A DNA stretch of 64,000 nucleotides, from NCBI RefSeq assembly GCF_033283405.1, contig NZ_JAWMQR010000002.1:124001-188000 (forward strand). The letters are read 5' to 3'. Positions 9,148 to 17,523 of the stretch are shown here, piece by piece. The position numbers and the translations under genes were made by a program. The DNA is from Halioxenophilus sp033283405. GTDB lineage: Bacteria; Pseudomonadota; Gammaproteobacteria; Pseudomonadales; Cellvibrionaceae. How positions within the stretch are numbered: the stretch's first letter is position 1; each line of letters starts with the position of its first letter. The notes below the pieces were generated by a model. The model had not been told where the DNA came from and did not search any database. It was given only the letters and a program-made list of their open reading frames with translations.

Positions 9148-9163
9148 CTGACCAAGCGGCCAA
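9148..9163. promoter_or_regulatory. RutR-box-like operator
   Basis: CTGACCAAGCGGCCAA matches 11 of the 14 defined positions of the RutR consensus TTGACCAnnTGGTCAA, recalled from E. coli. It sits 86 bases before the start at 9062 and 140 before the start at 9303. A RutR-like regulator is encoded at 24882-25574. Binding is inferred. Confidence 0.5.
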
Positions 9164-9302
9164 TATTTGGATTAAAAATTGCTAAATTAAAAAATACCAA
9201 GAAACCCAATTGGCAATGGCTAATTGATACAGACACGAAAACCACACACCCAGCCCAAGCACCACCCGCCTAGCGGCGCTATAACAGCAAGAGATACCCA
9301 CC

Positions 9303-10685
9303 ATGCTTAACAAAATAAAAGTATTGTTTTCCGCGGCGCTGCTGGCCTGCATGGCAGGCTATGCACAAGCGGAGGTCCTGTTAATTGAAAATGCCACAAT
9401 ATTGACCCTGGCCGCCGGCGAAGACCAAGCCTATAGCGGCTATATCTTGTTTGATGACAATAAAATTCTCGCCGTCGGCGCGGGCGCGTTTAGCGATAGC
9501 AAAACCAAGATTGACCAGAGTATCGATGGCAGTGGCAAAATTGTGATGCCGGGGTTTGTCTCTGGCCACAACCACTTGTGGCAGTCGGCTTTTCGCGGAA
9601 TCGCCGCCGATAAAGAGCTCTACGGCTGGTTGGAGAAACTGCACTTTACCTACGGCAACTCGTTCAGTGATGGTGACTTTTATGCCTTTACCCTGCACGG
9701 TGCGTTGGATCAACTGGCCAAGGGCATTACCACCAGCTACAACCACAGCCAGCGGCTCAATGCCAGCGAAGCCCAATATATGGAGTCGCTACAGGCCGAG
9801 CTCGACGCAGGCCAGCACTTTATCTTCTCCTACAACACCAACTTACATCAGGACGACAAAGCAATCCGTAACGATGTAAAAGCGCTGGTAGACAAGGGTA
9901 AGGAGCTGGTTGGCCACTCGGCCATGCTGGGCGTTTCGCTGCACTCAACCGGTATCTACGCCGGGGAGGATAAATTAAAGCTGGAGATGGAGCTCAGAGA
10001 GAAGTATCACTTAACGGCACAAATCCACTACCTGGAAGAGTACAACCGTCGCTTTATTGATCGTAAAAAGTGGCCTATGTTGATGAGTACTAACGCCGTC
10101 GCCGACGGTGTCTCTTTTGCCCACTTTATTCAGACCACCGACCAAATATTAATGGATACCGCCAAGCGCGGCGGCGCCATGATCTGGAACCCACTCTCCA
10201 ATGGTCGCCTCGCCTCCGGTCTCTCCGATATTCCCAAATATCGGGCCATGGGTGTAGCCGTGGGCATGGGCGTTGACGGTGCAGCCAGTGCCGATATTGC
10301 CGATCCGTTTGAAAATATGCGCATGGGGATGTACGCCCTGCGTATGCAGGAGCACAACGCCAACGTCATGCTGCCCATCGAAATCTTGCGTCTGCACACC
10401 TTAAATACCGCCGAGGTATTAAAAGTAGACGATCAGGTCGGCAGCCTGGAGGTGGGCAAGCAAGCCGATATTCTGGTGATCGATACCAAAACGCCACTCA
10501 CCGGTGCTATTTTTGATGTACCCGCGCACCTGGTGTTTGCCTGCAACTCGGCCAATATCAGCCAGATTTACGTGGCTGGAAAATTAATGGTGGAGGATGG
10601 TGAGGTACTGGGTCAGGATCTCCCGGCTCTGGCAGAGGAGGTGGCGACCCGTGTTGAGCGGATTCGCACTGCGGCGGGAAAATAG
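9303..10685 (+). CDS. Exported COG0402-type amidohydrolase (heterocycle deaminase)
   Basis: This 460-residue protein has a clear signal peptide (MLNKIKVLFSAALLACMAG, cleavage likely after AQA at 23). The amidohydrolase metal-site pieces are in order: HNH (89-91), LHSTG, QIHYLEE, AHFIQTTD, and an aspartate in GVDGAASAD. The family deaminates ring amino groups of purines, pterins or triazines, releasing ammonia; here the reaction would occur in the periplasm. It is a paralogue of the minus-strand enzyme at 4409-5851. The gene stands alone on the plus strand, divergent from the exported adenine-deaminase operon and sharing its RutR-like box. A spaced AAGAG precedes the ATG. The substrate cannot be fixed from motifs alone. 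Confidence 0.8.
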   Translation: MLNKIKVLFSAALLACMAGYAQAEVLLIENATILTLAAGEDQAYSGYILFDDNKILAVGAGAFSDSKTKIDQSIDGSGKIVMPGFVSGHNHLWQSAFRGIAADKELYGWLEKLHFTYGNSFSDGDFYAFTLHGALDQLAKGITTSYNHSQRLNASEAQYMESLQAELDAGQHFIFSYNTNLHQDDKAIRNDVKALVDKGKELVGHSAMLGVSLHSTGIYAGEDKLKLEMELREKYHLTAQIHYLEEYNRRFIDRKKWPMLMSTNAVADGVSFAHFIQTTDQILMDTAKRGGAMIWNPLSNGRLASGLSDIPKYRAMGVAVGMGVDGAASADIADPFENMRMGMYALRMQEHNANVMLPIEILRLHTLNTAEVLKVDDQVGSLEVGKQADILVIDTKTPLTGAIFDVPAHLVFACNSANISQIYVAGKLMVEDGEVLGQDLPALAEEVATRVERIRTAAGK

Positions 10686-10747
10686 CCGCGCCTTGATAGT
10701 GATTAACCGCTGCGGATTAGTCATTTTTAGCTAGCCTTCAGGCAACC

Positions 10748-10779
10748 TGGCCGCCGCCGTTAACTTACGGTTGCGGCCA
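10748..10779. terminator. Hairpin between convergent genes
   Basis: A 13-base stem with two mismatches (TGGCCGCCGCCGT against ACGGTTGCGGCCA) and a six-base loop lies between the convergent deaminase and creatininase-family genes. No run of T follows on either strand, so the terminator call rests on position and stem strength. Confidence 0.5.
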
Positions 10780-10786
10780 TAAATAA

Positions 10787-11593
10787 CTACCAATCTTCGC
10801 GATTTCTTATCCAATCCAGCGGATAGCTGGAGACTTCCGCTAACATCTCTGCCAACGAGTTAATATAGTGGTCGCAATAGAGCTGACCAATTTCCGCGTT
10901 GGCTTTGGTGGCATCGCCGGAGCAACCACACTCGTGCAGATCCTGCGCCTGCCAGCCCATGTAGGTACTGCCAATCACCCGCAGCCAGCGGTAACGCTCC
11001 TCAACTTTTGCCAACAGCCCTTCGTAGCGTCTGGCTTTTTCCATTTTCACCAGGTCTGGTCTTAAATGGAGCATCATTGAGGTCTCCACCTGGCCGGCAT
11101 GAATACCAAACTTACGTTCGTCTTCGGGCACTTCCGGCAGATCGGGCTTACCAAAACTCCAACCACTACAGCCCACCACCATCATGTCGTGCTTGATGCG
11201 CAACTCACGACAGCAGATCTCCATAATTTGCGGTTGGCCTCCGTGGGCATTGAAGAAGACCAATTTTTTAATACCGGCGCGATTAACGCACTCGCCAATT
11301 TCCATCCACGATTTCAACAGGGTCTCTGCCGTATGGGTAAGCACACCGTCAAATTGCAGATGCTCGGTGGATTTACCAATGTGTTGAGTTGGCAAAACCA
11401 AAAGGGGGATATCGTCTGGCACCAGGTTTGCTGCCCGACGACTAATCTCTTCGGCAATGGTGGCATCGGTGGAGAGAGGCAGGTGCGGACCATGGGGTTC
11501 AATAGCACCCACCGGTAGTAGCGCAACCGTCGTCGACGGGTCAAACTCGCTAAATTGATCGGTGGATAGATCCTGCCACAAAACTATAGACAT
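10787..11593 (-). CDS. Creatininase-family metal-dependent amidohydrolase
   Basis: This 268-residue protein has the family motif GAIEPHGPHLPLSTD, giving metal ligands Glu32, His34 and Asp43 at the same spacing as in creatinine amidohydrolase. FNAHGGQ follows, then HAGQVETSMML. True creatininases carry a glutamate two residues after the NGH histidine; here it is glycine, as in family members such as the formamidopyrimidine deformylases. Ring or formamide hydrolysis is therefore more likely than creatinine use. I chose the ATG at 11593 because the homologous core begins there (MSIVLWQDLS); a frame extending to 11674 would run into the divergent gene. Only 18 bases separate this start from the Rid gene. 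The role is presumably hydrolysis of a heterocycle-derived amide. Confidence 0.75.
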   Translation of the reverse strand: MSIVLWQDLSTDQFSEFDPSTTVALLPVGAIEPHGPHLPLSTDATIAEEISRRAANLVPDDIPLLVLPTQHIGKSTEHLQFDGVLTHTAETLLKSWMEIGECVNRAGIKKLVFFNAHGGQPQIMEICCRELRIKHDMMVVGCSGWSFGKPDLPEVPEDERKFGIHAGQVETSMMLHLRPDLVKMEKARRYEGLLAKVEERYRWLRVIGSTYMGWQAQDLHECGCSGDATKANAEIGQLYCDHYINSLAEMLAEVSSYPLDWIRNREDW

Positions 11594-11611
11594 AACTGGA
11601 ACACTCTTAAA

Positions 11612-12007
11612 ATGACAAACTTCAAGACCGTCAACCCAACCACCATCCGCGCTCCCTTCGGAAATTACGTGCATGGTATTGAGGCGCCCGCCGGGTCTCG
11701 TCTCTTTTTTACTTCGGGCCAGCTTGGCACCGGCAAAGATGATGCCACTCCCGAATCAATCACCGAGCAGGCCACCATCTGTTTTACTAATATTCAAGAA
11801 ATATTAAAGGCCAACGCACTGACCATGGCCGATGTGGTAAAAGTCACTGCCTATGTCACCAGCCGCGACTATTTCCCAGCCTACATGGCTGTGCGCGATC
11901 AATTTCTGCCCCAGCCTGTAGCATCCACACTATTAATTGTGGGCGGCTTTACCCGCCCGGAATTTAAAGTAGAGGTGGAGGTGATCGCCGTGACCAGTGA
12001 GATCTAA
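11612..12007 (+). CDS. RidA/YjgF-family protein lacking the usual catalytic arginine
   Basis: This 131-residue protein has the Rid fold signature (FTSGQLG, QATICFTNIQEILKANA, ADVVKVTAYVTS, VEVEVIAV). RidA enzymes hydrolyse reactive imines/enamines and use an arginine in a PARS-like segment. Here that segment reads PVAST, with alanine in place of arginine, so this is probably one of the other Rid subfamilies that accompany amidohydrolase and heterocycle pathways. It is divergent from the creatininase-family gene with only 18 bases between start codons, so its promoter must overlap that gene. The product is probably a cytosolic trimer, as is usual in the family. Confidence 0.85.
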   Translation: MTNFKTVNPTTIRAPFGNYVHGIEAPAGSRLFFTSGQLGTGKDDATPESITEQATICFTNIQEILKANALTMADVVKVTAYVTSRDYFPAYMAVRDQFLPQPVASTLLIVGGFTRPEFKVEVEVIAVTSEI

Positions 12008-12410
12008 TTCACAGACCAGCATCATTTTTGGCCACTCAGTCAGGTTTATGTGCCACGGATGAGCATTTTTAAATTAAATATCGCACTGCACCACGCCCGC
12101 CGCTGCCGGTAGCGCCACCTACCTCGCAATCACAAGCCGAGGTTATACGGTTAACCTCGCTATCCTATTGGTGATTACCAAGAAAAACCCAACGCCTCTG
12201 CACCAGAAAACCGCAAGCCGGTAGCAAACCGCCCCCGAGATATCCTGACCAATTGGACAAGATCGATGGTATAGCTCTTGCTAACACAAATCACGACAGG
12301 TGGCTTAAGCCGCGCTGCTATGGACTGGCACAGTTATGCCCACACATAACTGGAAGCTGCGGTTCTATAGGATATTTATTTGCACGCACTTTTTTGTTTA
12401 GGGGTTTTGT
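12008..12410. promoter_or_regulatory. 403-base leader region of the TonB receptor operon
   Basis: No credible gene is seen. The region contains a RutR-like box at 12245-12260 and a weaker look-alike (TTGGCCACTCAGTCAG) at 12028-12043. I see no purine riboswitch fold, but did not compute structures. Its length suggests a long 5' leader or a promoter well upstream of the ATG at 12411. Confidence 0.5.
12245..12260. promoter_or_regulatory. RutR-box-like operator upstream of the TonB receptor
   Basis: CTGACCAATTGGACAA matches 12 of 14 defined positions of TTGACCAnnTGGTCAA, the best match in the window. It lies 151 bases before the receptor start codon. The nearby sequence GGTATAGC may hold a -10 element, which would place the site over a promoter, but the promoter call is weak. 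Confidence 0.55.
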
Positions 12411-14861
12411 ATGAAAAGAAGTTTTCTTGCGAGTTCCATCGCCGCTGCTTTAGCAACCTTGGCCGTACCAAGCGTCTTTGCTGAAGACGATGGCACTATG
12501 GAGACAGTGTCTGTCGAGGCCAGCGCCGACGACAAACTGGGCATCCTCTCCTCCGAGCCGGTCGACTCAGTATTCGGCTTCGGCAAATCCGTATACGAAA
12601 CTCCACGTTCGGTCAGTTCCGTTTCGGCTGAATTCCTGGAGGAGTTCAACATTACCGGTATTAACGATATTGCCACCTTTATTCCTGGCTCCTTCACCAC
12701 CTCCTTCTTTGGTGTTGCCGGTTCGCTCGATATTCGTGGTACACCAGCCGATAACTATTTCCGTGGTGTTAAACGCTTAAACAACGACGGTATCTTCCCA
12801 ACACCCATCGGTGCCAGTGACCGCATCGACGTTATCCGCGGCCCCATGTCGCCTATCTCCGGCCCAAGCCGGGTGGGTGGTGCGCTGAACTTTATCCCTA
12901 AATCCGCCCGCGCCGATACCGGTGCCTATATGGATGATGCCAGCGGCCAGTTTGGCTACACCTTCGGCAAGTGGGACAAGAGCGTAATCCGCGCGGAAGT
13001 GGGCGGGCCAATGACCGTCGGCAGTAAGAAGGCGGGTTACTACATCTTCGCAGAAGTGGAAAACTCCGGCAGCTACTACGAAAATGACTTCAACGATCAA
13101 ACCCTGGTGCAAGGCTCGTTCAACGTCGACCTGAACGCCACTACCCGGATCGAGTTTGGCGGCATGTACCAAAACTGGGATGGCCACGAAAACGGTGGCT
13201 GGAACCGCGTCACCCAGGACCTGATCGATAACGGTACCTACATTACCGGCCAGCCCAACTACACCCCGCCCGATGTCAATGGTGATGGCCTGATGAACGA
13301 CGCCGAAATTAGCTCAGGCTTCACCGACAGCGCATTTGGTCCTGGCGTTACCTGTTTTGGTGGTTCGGTACAGCTCTTCTGTGTTGACTCCACCACATTT
13401 GGTGCAGCCGACCCAGCGGACTTCACCGCAGATTCCATTCCAGCCCAATACGGCATCACCCCAACCGGTACCGCACACCTGGATCACAGCCAGGTGCTGA
13501 TTACCGACGAGGATCTCTATAAAACCGAAGCCACCACCCTCTACTTCGACATCATCCACGAGACCATGTCCGGTTGGACCTTCACCAACAAGTTGTTCTA
13601 CGATTCCGCCGAATCTCGCAATAGCGACTCCTACGGTTTCTCCAAGGCGGGTGATACCTACGTTATTGAAGATCAATTCATTGTTGCCAAGAAATTTGAA
13701 AGCGATATGGTGACTGCCGATGTTCAGTTCTCGCCTTCTGTTCGTTACACCGATGCCTGGTACGCCAACGACTTCGTGCATGAGATCTTCGACCGTACCG
13801 ACTTGACGGTCGGCTTCCTGCCCGCCAGCCAACAGGCCTCCAGTGTTAACAACGGCACTGTCTCTGAGCCCTGGGGTATTAACGACTACTCTGAAGCCAT
13901 GCAGTATGGCCTCGCCTTCCTCACCGACATGAGTTTCTTTAAAGATCTGAATGTGTTGGTCGGCGTACGCTACGACTATGTGGAGATTGAAGGTCGCACC
14001 GGCACTCCGGCGGCGTTCTTCTCCCGTACCCCCGGCGCCAAAGCCTCGGATGAAGACGATGCGGTCTCCTACACCTTTAGTGTCTCATACAACCTCCCCT
14101 TCGGCGTTAACATTTACGGTACCACCGCCAAACAGTCCACCATTCTGGCCGGTACCCACGACGCCGTGGAGCTGGGCCTGATTCAAGATGGCAACTGGTT
14201 GGGTGAGTCGGAGATGAACGAGATTGGTATTAAAGGCCAGCTCTTCAGTGATCGCCTCTTCTTTGGTATTTCTACCTTTGATCAGGAACGTGTCTCCATT
14301 AACAGCAACGTGGCCGAATCCAACGAAGCACTGCAATCCGAAGGTTACGAGGTTGAGCTGCGTTGGGTACCGATCGATCCGCTCTCCATTATTGCCACCT
14401 ACTCCAACACAGAAGTGACCCGCACCGACCTGGGCGGCGCCATGTTCACCTACCTGGGTGCGGCGGATCTGCCACAACTCGATCCAACACTCATTTGGGG
14501 TGGTGCAGTGAGCGGTGTCTTCTTCACGCCTGAAGATGAACCATCGCGTGGCGGTGTGCCCGAGAACGTCTACAGCTTGTCAGCGGCTTACCGCTTCAAT
14601 GACAACTGGGCAGCCAACGTCAGCTGGACCAATGTCGACTCGGTTGAGCCTTCACCCATGGGTGGCCTGGTACTGCCCAGCTACGACATTGTGAACGCCT
14701 CGGTCTCTTATGTATCCAAAGAGTTTGAAGCCAGACTGGCGCTCAACAACGTTACCAACGAGGAGTACTACCGGGCCAACTTCCCAGGCTTGTACGGTAA
14801 CCTCTCGGTACTGCCTGAGAAGCCATTCAGCTACACTGTTGATCTGACTTATAAATTCTAA
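12411..14861 (+). CDS. TonB-dependent outer-membrane receptor
   Basis: This 816-residue protein has a signal peptide (to VFA, residue 24), then METVSVEAS, which resembles a TonB box. A plug domain follows (KSVYETPRSVSSVSAE, DIRGTPADNYFRGV, IDVIRGPMSP, GGALNFIPKSA), then a beta-barrel ending in a terminal phenylalanine (TVDLTYKF). The plug looks like the FecA/FhuE-type class. An exact EF-hand-type calcium loop, DVNGDGLMNDAE, occurs at residues 288-299 in an expected extracellular loop, near a pair of cysteines. The gene has its own RutR-like box and is followed, past a hairpin, by an ABC importer and a purine-type deaminase. It probably takes up the substrate of the locus across the outer membrane by TonB energy. 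A siderophore is the alternative; I see no siderophore genes nearby. Confidence 0.9.
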   Translation: MKRSFLASSIAAALATLAVPSVFAEDDGTMETVSVEASADDKLGILSSEPVDSVFGFGKSVYETPRSVSSVSAEFLEEFNITGINDIATFIPGSFTTSFFGVAGSLDIRGTPADNYFRGVKRLNNDGIFPTPIGASDRIDVIRGPMSPISGPSRVGGALNFIPKSARADTGAYMDDASGQFGYTFGKWDKSVIRAEVGGPMTVGSKKAGYYIFAEVENSGSYYENDFNDQTLVQGSFNVDLNATTRIEFGGMYQNWDGHENGGWNRVTQDLIDNGTYITGQPNYTPPDVNGDGLMNDAEISSGFTDSAFGPGVTCFGGSVQLFCVDSTTFGAADPADFTADSIPAQYGITPTGTAHLDHSQVLITDEDLYKTEATTLYFDIIHETMSGWTFTNKLFYDSAESRNSDSYGFSKAGDTYVIEDQFIVAKKFESDMVTADVQFSPSVRYTDAWYANDFVHEIFDRTDLTVGFLPASQQASSVNNGTVSEPWGINDYSEAMQYGLAFLTDMSFFKDLNVLVGVRYDYVEIEGRTGTPAAFFSRTPGAKASDEDDAVSYTFSVSYNLPFGVNIYGTTAKQSTILAGTHDAVELGLIQDGNWLGESEMNEIGIKGQLFSDRLFFGISTFDQERVSINSNVAESNEALQSEGYEVELRWVPIDPLSIIATYSNTEVTRTDLGGAMFTYLGAADLPQLDPTLIWGGAVSGVFFTPEDEPSRGGVPENVYSLSAAYRFNDNWAANVSWTNVDSVEPSPMGGLVLPSYDIVNASVSYVSKEFEARLALNNVTNEEYYRANFPGLYGNLSVLPEKPFSYTVDLTYKF

Positions 14862-14876
14862 TCGCCATCGAAAGAC

Positions 14877-14894
14877 CCCGGGCTTCGGCCCGGG
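14877..14894 (+). terminator. Short GC hairpin after the TonB receptor gene
   Basis: CCCGGGC and GCCCGGG flank the tetraloop TTCG, followed by only TTT. It lies 15 bases after the receptor stop and 20 before the ABC ATPase start. It may be an attenuator or an mRNA-stabilising hairpin that lowers expression of the ABC genes relative to the receptor. Confidence 0.6.
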
Positions 14895-14914
14895 TTTGAC
14901 TACCGCAAACGACC

Positions 14915-15682
14915 GTGACTGCAACCATACCTTTTATTCAGATAAACCAAGTTGGTAAAACTTTCTCTGGCACTACGCCGGTACTGAAAGATATTAATTT
15001 CAATATTAACCGTGGCGAATTTATCGCCATTATCGGCCCCAGTGGCTGTGGTAAATCAACGCTGTTAAAGCTGATTGCCAATCTGATTTCCGCCACCACC
15101 GGTACCATTATTGTCGGCGGTGGCAAGAGTGATTTCTCTCCGGAGAAGTTAGGGTTTGTATTTCAGGAGGCCAACCTGCTGCCCTGGCTCACCACCGAGC
15201 AAAATATCGCGCTACCACTGAAACTGCGCAAAACCCCCAGCCAAGAGATTAAAACCAAGGTTGAGCAACTGCTGCAGCTGGTCGGCCTGAGTGACCGCGC
15301 CAAACACTTCCCCCGGCAGCTATCAGGTGGTATGCGCATGCGCGTCTCCATCGCCCGGGCATTGAGTACCAACCCGGAGCTGTTGCTACTGGATGAACCC
15401 TTTGGTGCACTGGATGAGATGACCCGCGACGACCTCAACGAATCGCTGCTGTTGTTGCGTGAGAAAAACCCCTGGACAGCCGCCTTTGTGACCCACTCCA
15501 TTACCGAGTCGGTCTTTTTGGGTTCCAAGGTGTTGGTGCTCTCCGCCAACCCCGGCCAGATCTACCAGGTGATCGACGTCCCCTTTGCCTATCCGCGTAC
15601 GGCTGAACTCAGAACTACGCCGGAATTCCAGGCCAAGGTAAGTGAAGTGACCGCCTGCCTGCACAGCTTGAGGGCCCTATAA
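14915..15682 (+). CDS. ABC importer ATPase (NMT1/nitrate-taurine type), copy 1
   Basis: This 255-residue ATPase has Walker A GPSGCGKST, Q-loop FQEANLLPW, signature LSGGMRMRV, Walker B LLLLDEPFGALDE, and H-loop VTHSI. The LPWLT-type Q-loop context is typical of SsuB/TauB/ThiZ-like ATPases that serve NMT1/THI5-type importers. The frame begins at a GTG (14915) without an obvious ribosome binding site. It is followed one base after its stop by the permease gene, then by a lipoprotein binding protein and a cytosolic deaminase, giving a four-gene transport-plus-deaminase unit. The ATPase drives import across the inner membrane. Confidence 0.9.
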   Translation: MTATIPFIQINQVGKTFSGTTPVLKDINFNINRGEFIAIIGPSGCGKSTLLKLIANLISATTGTIIVGGGKSDFSPEKLGFVFQEANLLPWLTTEQNIALPLKLRKTPSQEIKTKVEQLLQLVGLSDRAKHFPRQLSGGMRMRVSIARALSTNPELLLLDEPFGALDEMTRDDLNESLLLLREKNPWTAAFVTHSITESVFLGSKVLVLSANPGQIYQVIDVPFAYPRTAELRTTPEFQAKVSEVTACLHSLRAL

Positions 15683-15683
15683 G

Positions 15684-16490
15684 ATGAGCCAATCGCTTAG
15701 CCTCAAACAGCTCAATGTGATTGTGCTGCCGCCCATCGTGTTCGGCGCATTAATGTTGGCTGTCTGGTACCTGTCGATCTATCTGTTCAATATTCCCGAC
15801 TACCAGCTGCCCGCCCCTCACCAAATTGTGGAGGCGGGTATGGAGGAGTCGAGCACACTCTGGTCGGGCACCTTACAAACGGCGCTGGCCTGCGTCATCG
15901 GCTTTATGACCTCGGCAATTATCGGTGCAGTATTATCACTGGCGCTCGCCTCCAGCCGCTGGGCCTATAACGGTATCTACCCCTATGTGCTGATATTAAA
16001 AATGACACCGGTAATTGTGCTGGCCCCCATCATCACCCTCTCCTTCGGCCAGGGGTTAACCAGCATCACGATTATCACTTTTTTAATCTGCTTTTTTCCC
16101 ATTGTCGCCAACACCACCATGGGCCTGATCACCATCGATAAAAATCTGGAGGACCTGTTTAAGGTTTACCAGGCCAGCGCCCGGCAGAAGTTGATTAATC
16201 TACAAATTCCCAACGCCATGCCCTACTACCTGACCGGGTTAAAAATTGCCGCAGCGTTAACGCCCATCGGCGCACTCTATGGCGACACCATTGCCGGTAT
16301 GGGCTCCGGCGATAAAGCCGGCCTCGGCTTCGTGGTGGTGATCTTCAGCACCCAGTTAAAAATTCCGGCGCTCTACGCGGCGGCCTTCACCGCCTGCACC
16401 ATCGGCTTCGTCTTTGTTGGCTTTGTCAGTTGGCTACACTGGTGGCTGCTGCACAATTGGCACAACTCTTACTCCTTGAAAGATGATTAA
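15684..16490 (+). CDS. ABC importer permease (NMT1 type), copy 1
   Basis: This 268-residue membrane protein has about six spans. It begins MSQSLSLKQLN with GAGGG-like spacing upstream (GAGGG, 9 bases before the ATG). The EAA-type cytoplasmic loop appears as KVYQASARQKLINLQIPNAMPY, which contacts the ATPase. It belongs to the BPD_transp_1 permeases of the SsuC/ThiX type. Its stop lies in the start region of the binding protein gene. It imports the same unknown ligand as its neighbours; thiamine pyrimidine and riboflavin importers share this architecture, so a pyrimidine-, purine- or pteridine-like ligand is plausible. Confidence 0.88.
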   Translation: MSQSLSLKQLNVIVLPPIVFGALMLAVWYLSIYLFNIPDYQLPAPHQIVEAGMEESSTLWSGTLQTALACVIGFMTSAIIGAVLSLALASSRWAYNGIYPYVLILKMTPVIVLAPIITLSFGQGLTSITIITFLICFFPIVANTTMGLITIDKNLEDLFKVYQASARQKLINLQIPNAMPYYLTGLKIAAALTPIGALYGDTIAGMGSGDKAGLGFVVVIFSTQLKIPALYAAAFTACTIGFVFVGFVSWLHWWLLHNWHNSYSLKDD

Positions 16491-16491
16491 T

Positions 16492-17484
16492 ATGAATTCA
16501 CTGCTGAAATTAGTCGGCCTGGCAGCGGCCGCGGTTGTGCTTAGCGCCTGCAACCAGGAAGCGACAGAGACAAGTTCAGGACCGGAGCTCACCAAAGTGG
16601 TGTTAATGAGCGACTGGTACCCACAGCCGGAACACGGTGGCTTTTATCAGGCTCTGGCCAAGGGTTTTTATAAAGATGCCGGCCTGGATGTGGAGATCCG
16701 CTCCGGTGGCGGTATTCGCGATATACGCCCGCTGGTGGCACTGCGCAAGGTCGATATCGCCATTGGCACCAGTGACACCACCTTAATTGGCGTCAGTCGC
16801 GGCCTGCCCCTGGTCTTTTTAGCCCCCTATTTTCAGCACGACCCCCAGTGTGTGATGTTCCACCCGGAGCTCGGTGTGAAAACCCTGGCCGATCTGGATA
16901 ACAAGGTGGTTATGATGCAGGCATCACTCTCGCACGCAGAGTACATGACCAAAATCATGAAGCTGAACCTCAACTTCATCCCACTCGATTACAGCATCTC
17001 CCGCTTTGCCACCGACAAGAGTTTTGCCCAGCAGTGCTTTTTAACCTCAGAGCCGGTACACCTGGCCGCCCAGGGTATTGAGGCGGAGGTAATTCCCCTG
17101 TCGGAGTCCGGCTTCGACCCCTATCGCCATCTCTACACCTCCAAAGCGTTTCTGGACGAGTACCCCGAAGCGGCCAAAGCCTTTACCGAGGCCTCTATCA
17201 AAGGCTGGGTCGACTTTATGGAGGGTGACCCAACTCCCGCCTTGGAAGCCATCACCGCAGCTAATCCACAACAGCAGGCCGAGCTGATGACTCAGGCCAT
17301 GGCGGCCATGAAGAAATATCACCTGGTGGATGGTTTCAGCGAGCGCGGCGAAGTGACTGGCACCTATCAAAAAGTCCGGCTCAACGATCAAATTAAGGCG
17401 CTAAAAGCGTTGGAGTTAATCGACCCGGAGCTCGACTATCAAAGCGCACTGCCCGAAGCGGAACTGCCCAGCCAGTATCAGTAG
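16492..17484 (+). CDS. NMT1/THI5-type substrate-binding lipoprotein
   Basis: The protein is about 330 residues with a lipoprotein signal (lipobox LSAC, Cys at residue 20 from MNSLL), so it is anchored in the periplasmic leaflet. The mature N-terminus (KVVLMSDWYPQPEHGGFYQALAKG) and the RSGGGIRD segment fit the NMT1/THI5-like family, which binds pyrimidines, riboflavin-like compounds or sulfonates. I prefer the ATG at 16492; the ATG at 16483 overlaps the permease stop and would add three residues. The ligand may be the product of the exported deaminases, but this is inference from location. Confidence 0.85.
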   Translation: MNSLLKLVGLAAAAVVLSACNQEATETSSGPELTKVVLMSDWYPQPEHGGFYQALAKGFYKDAGLDVEIRSGGGIRDIRPLVALRKVDIAIGTSDTTLIGVSRGLPLVFLAPYFQHDPQCVMFHPELGVKTLADLDNKVVMMQASLSHAEYMTKIMKLNLNFIPLDYSISRFATDKSFAQQCFLTSEPVHLAAQGIEAEVIPLSESGFDPYRHLYTSKAFLDEYPEAAKAFTEASIKGWVDFMEGDPTPALEAITAANPQQQAELMTQAMAAMKKYHLVDGFSERGEVTGTYQKVRLNDQIKALKALELIDPELDYQSALPEAELPSQYQ

Positions 17485-17523
17485 CGCCAGCAATCAATCG
17501 CTCCAATTATCGACAGCCACAGC

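Larger units (their letters stand above)
9063..9302. promoter_or_regulatory. Divergent control region between the two exported-deaminase units
   Basis: This 240-base AT-rich region lies between divergent start codons at 9062 and 9303. It holds a perfect 27-base palindrome (9109-9135), a RutR-box-like site (9148-9163) and a CCAATTGG core (9206-9213). It must contain promoters for both directions, but I could not assign -35/-10 pairs with confidence. Confidence 0.6.

Noticed and set aside
9206..9213. CCAATTGG core as a further operator
   Set aside because: The flanks do not match the box, and the same 8-mer occurs elsewhere, including inside coding sequence near 26810.
12028..12043. Additional RutR-like site TTGGCCACTCAGTCAG
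   Set aside because: 10 of 14 positions but with poor half-site symmetry; kept only as a weak look-alike.
12008..12410. Purine riboswitch in the TonB receptor leader
   Set aside because: I could not see the conserved core or a convincing three-way junction; without a covariance search it cannot be claimed.
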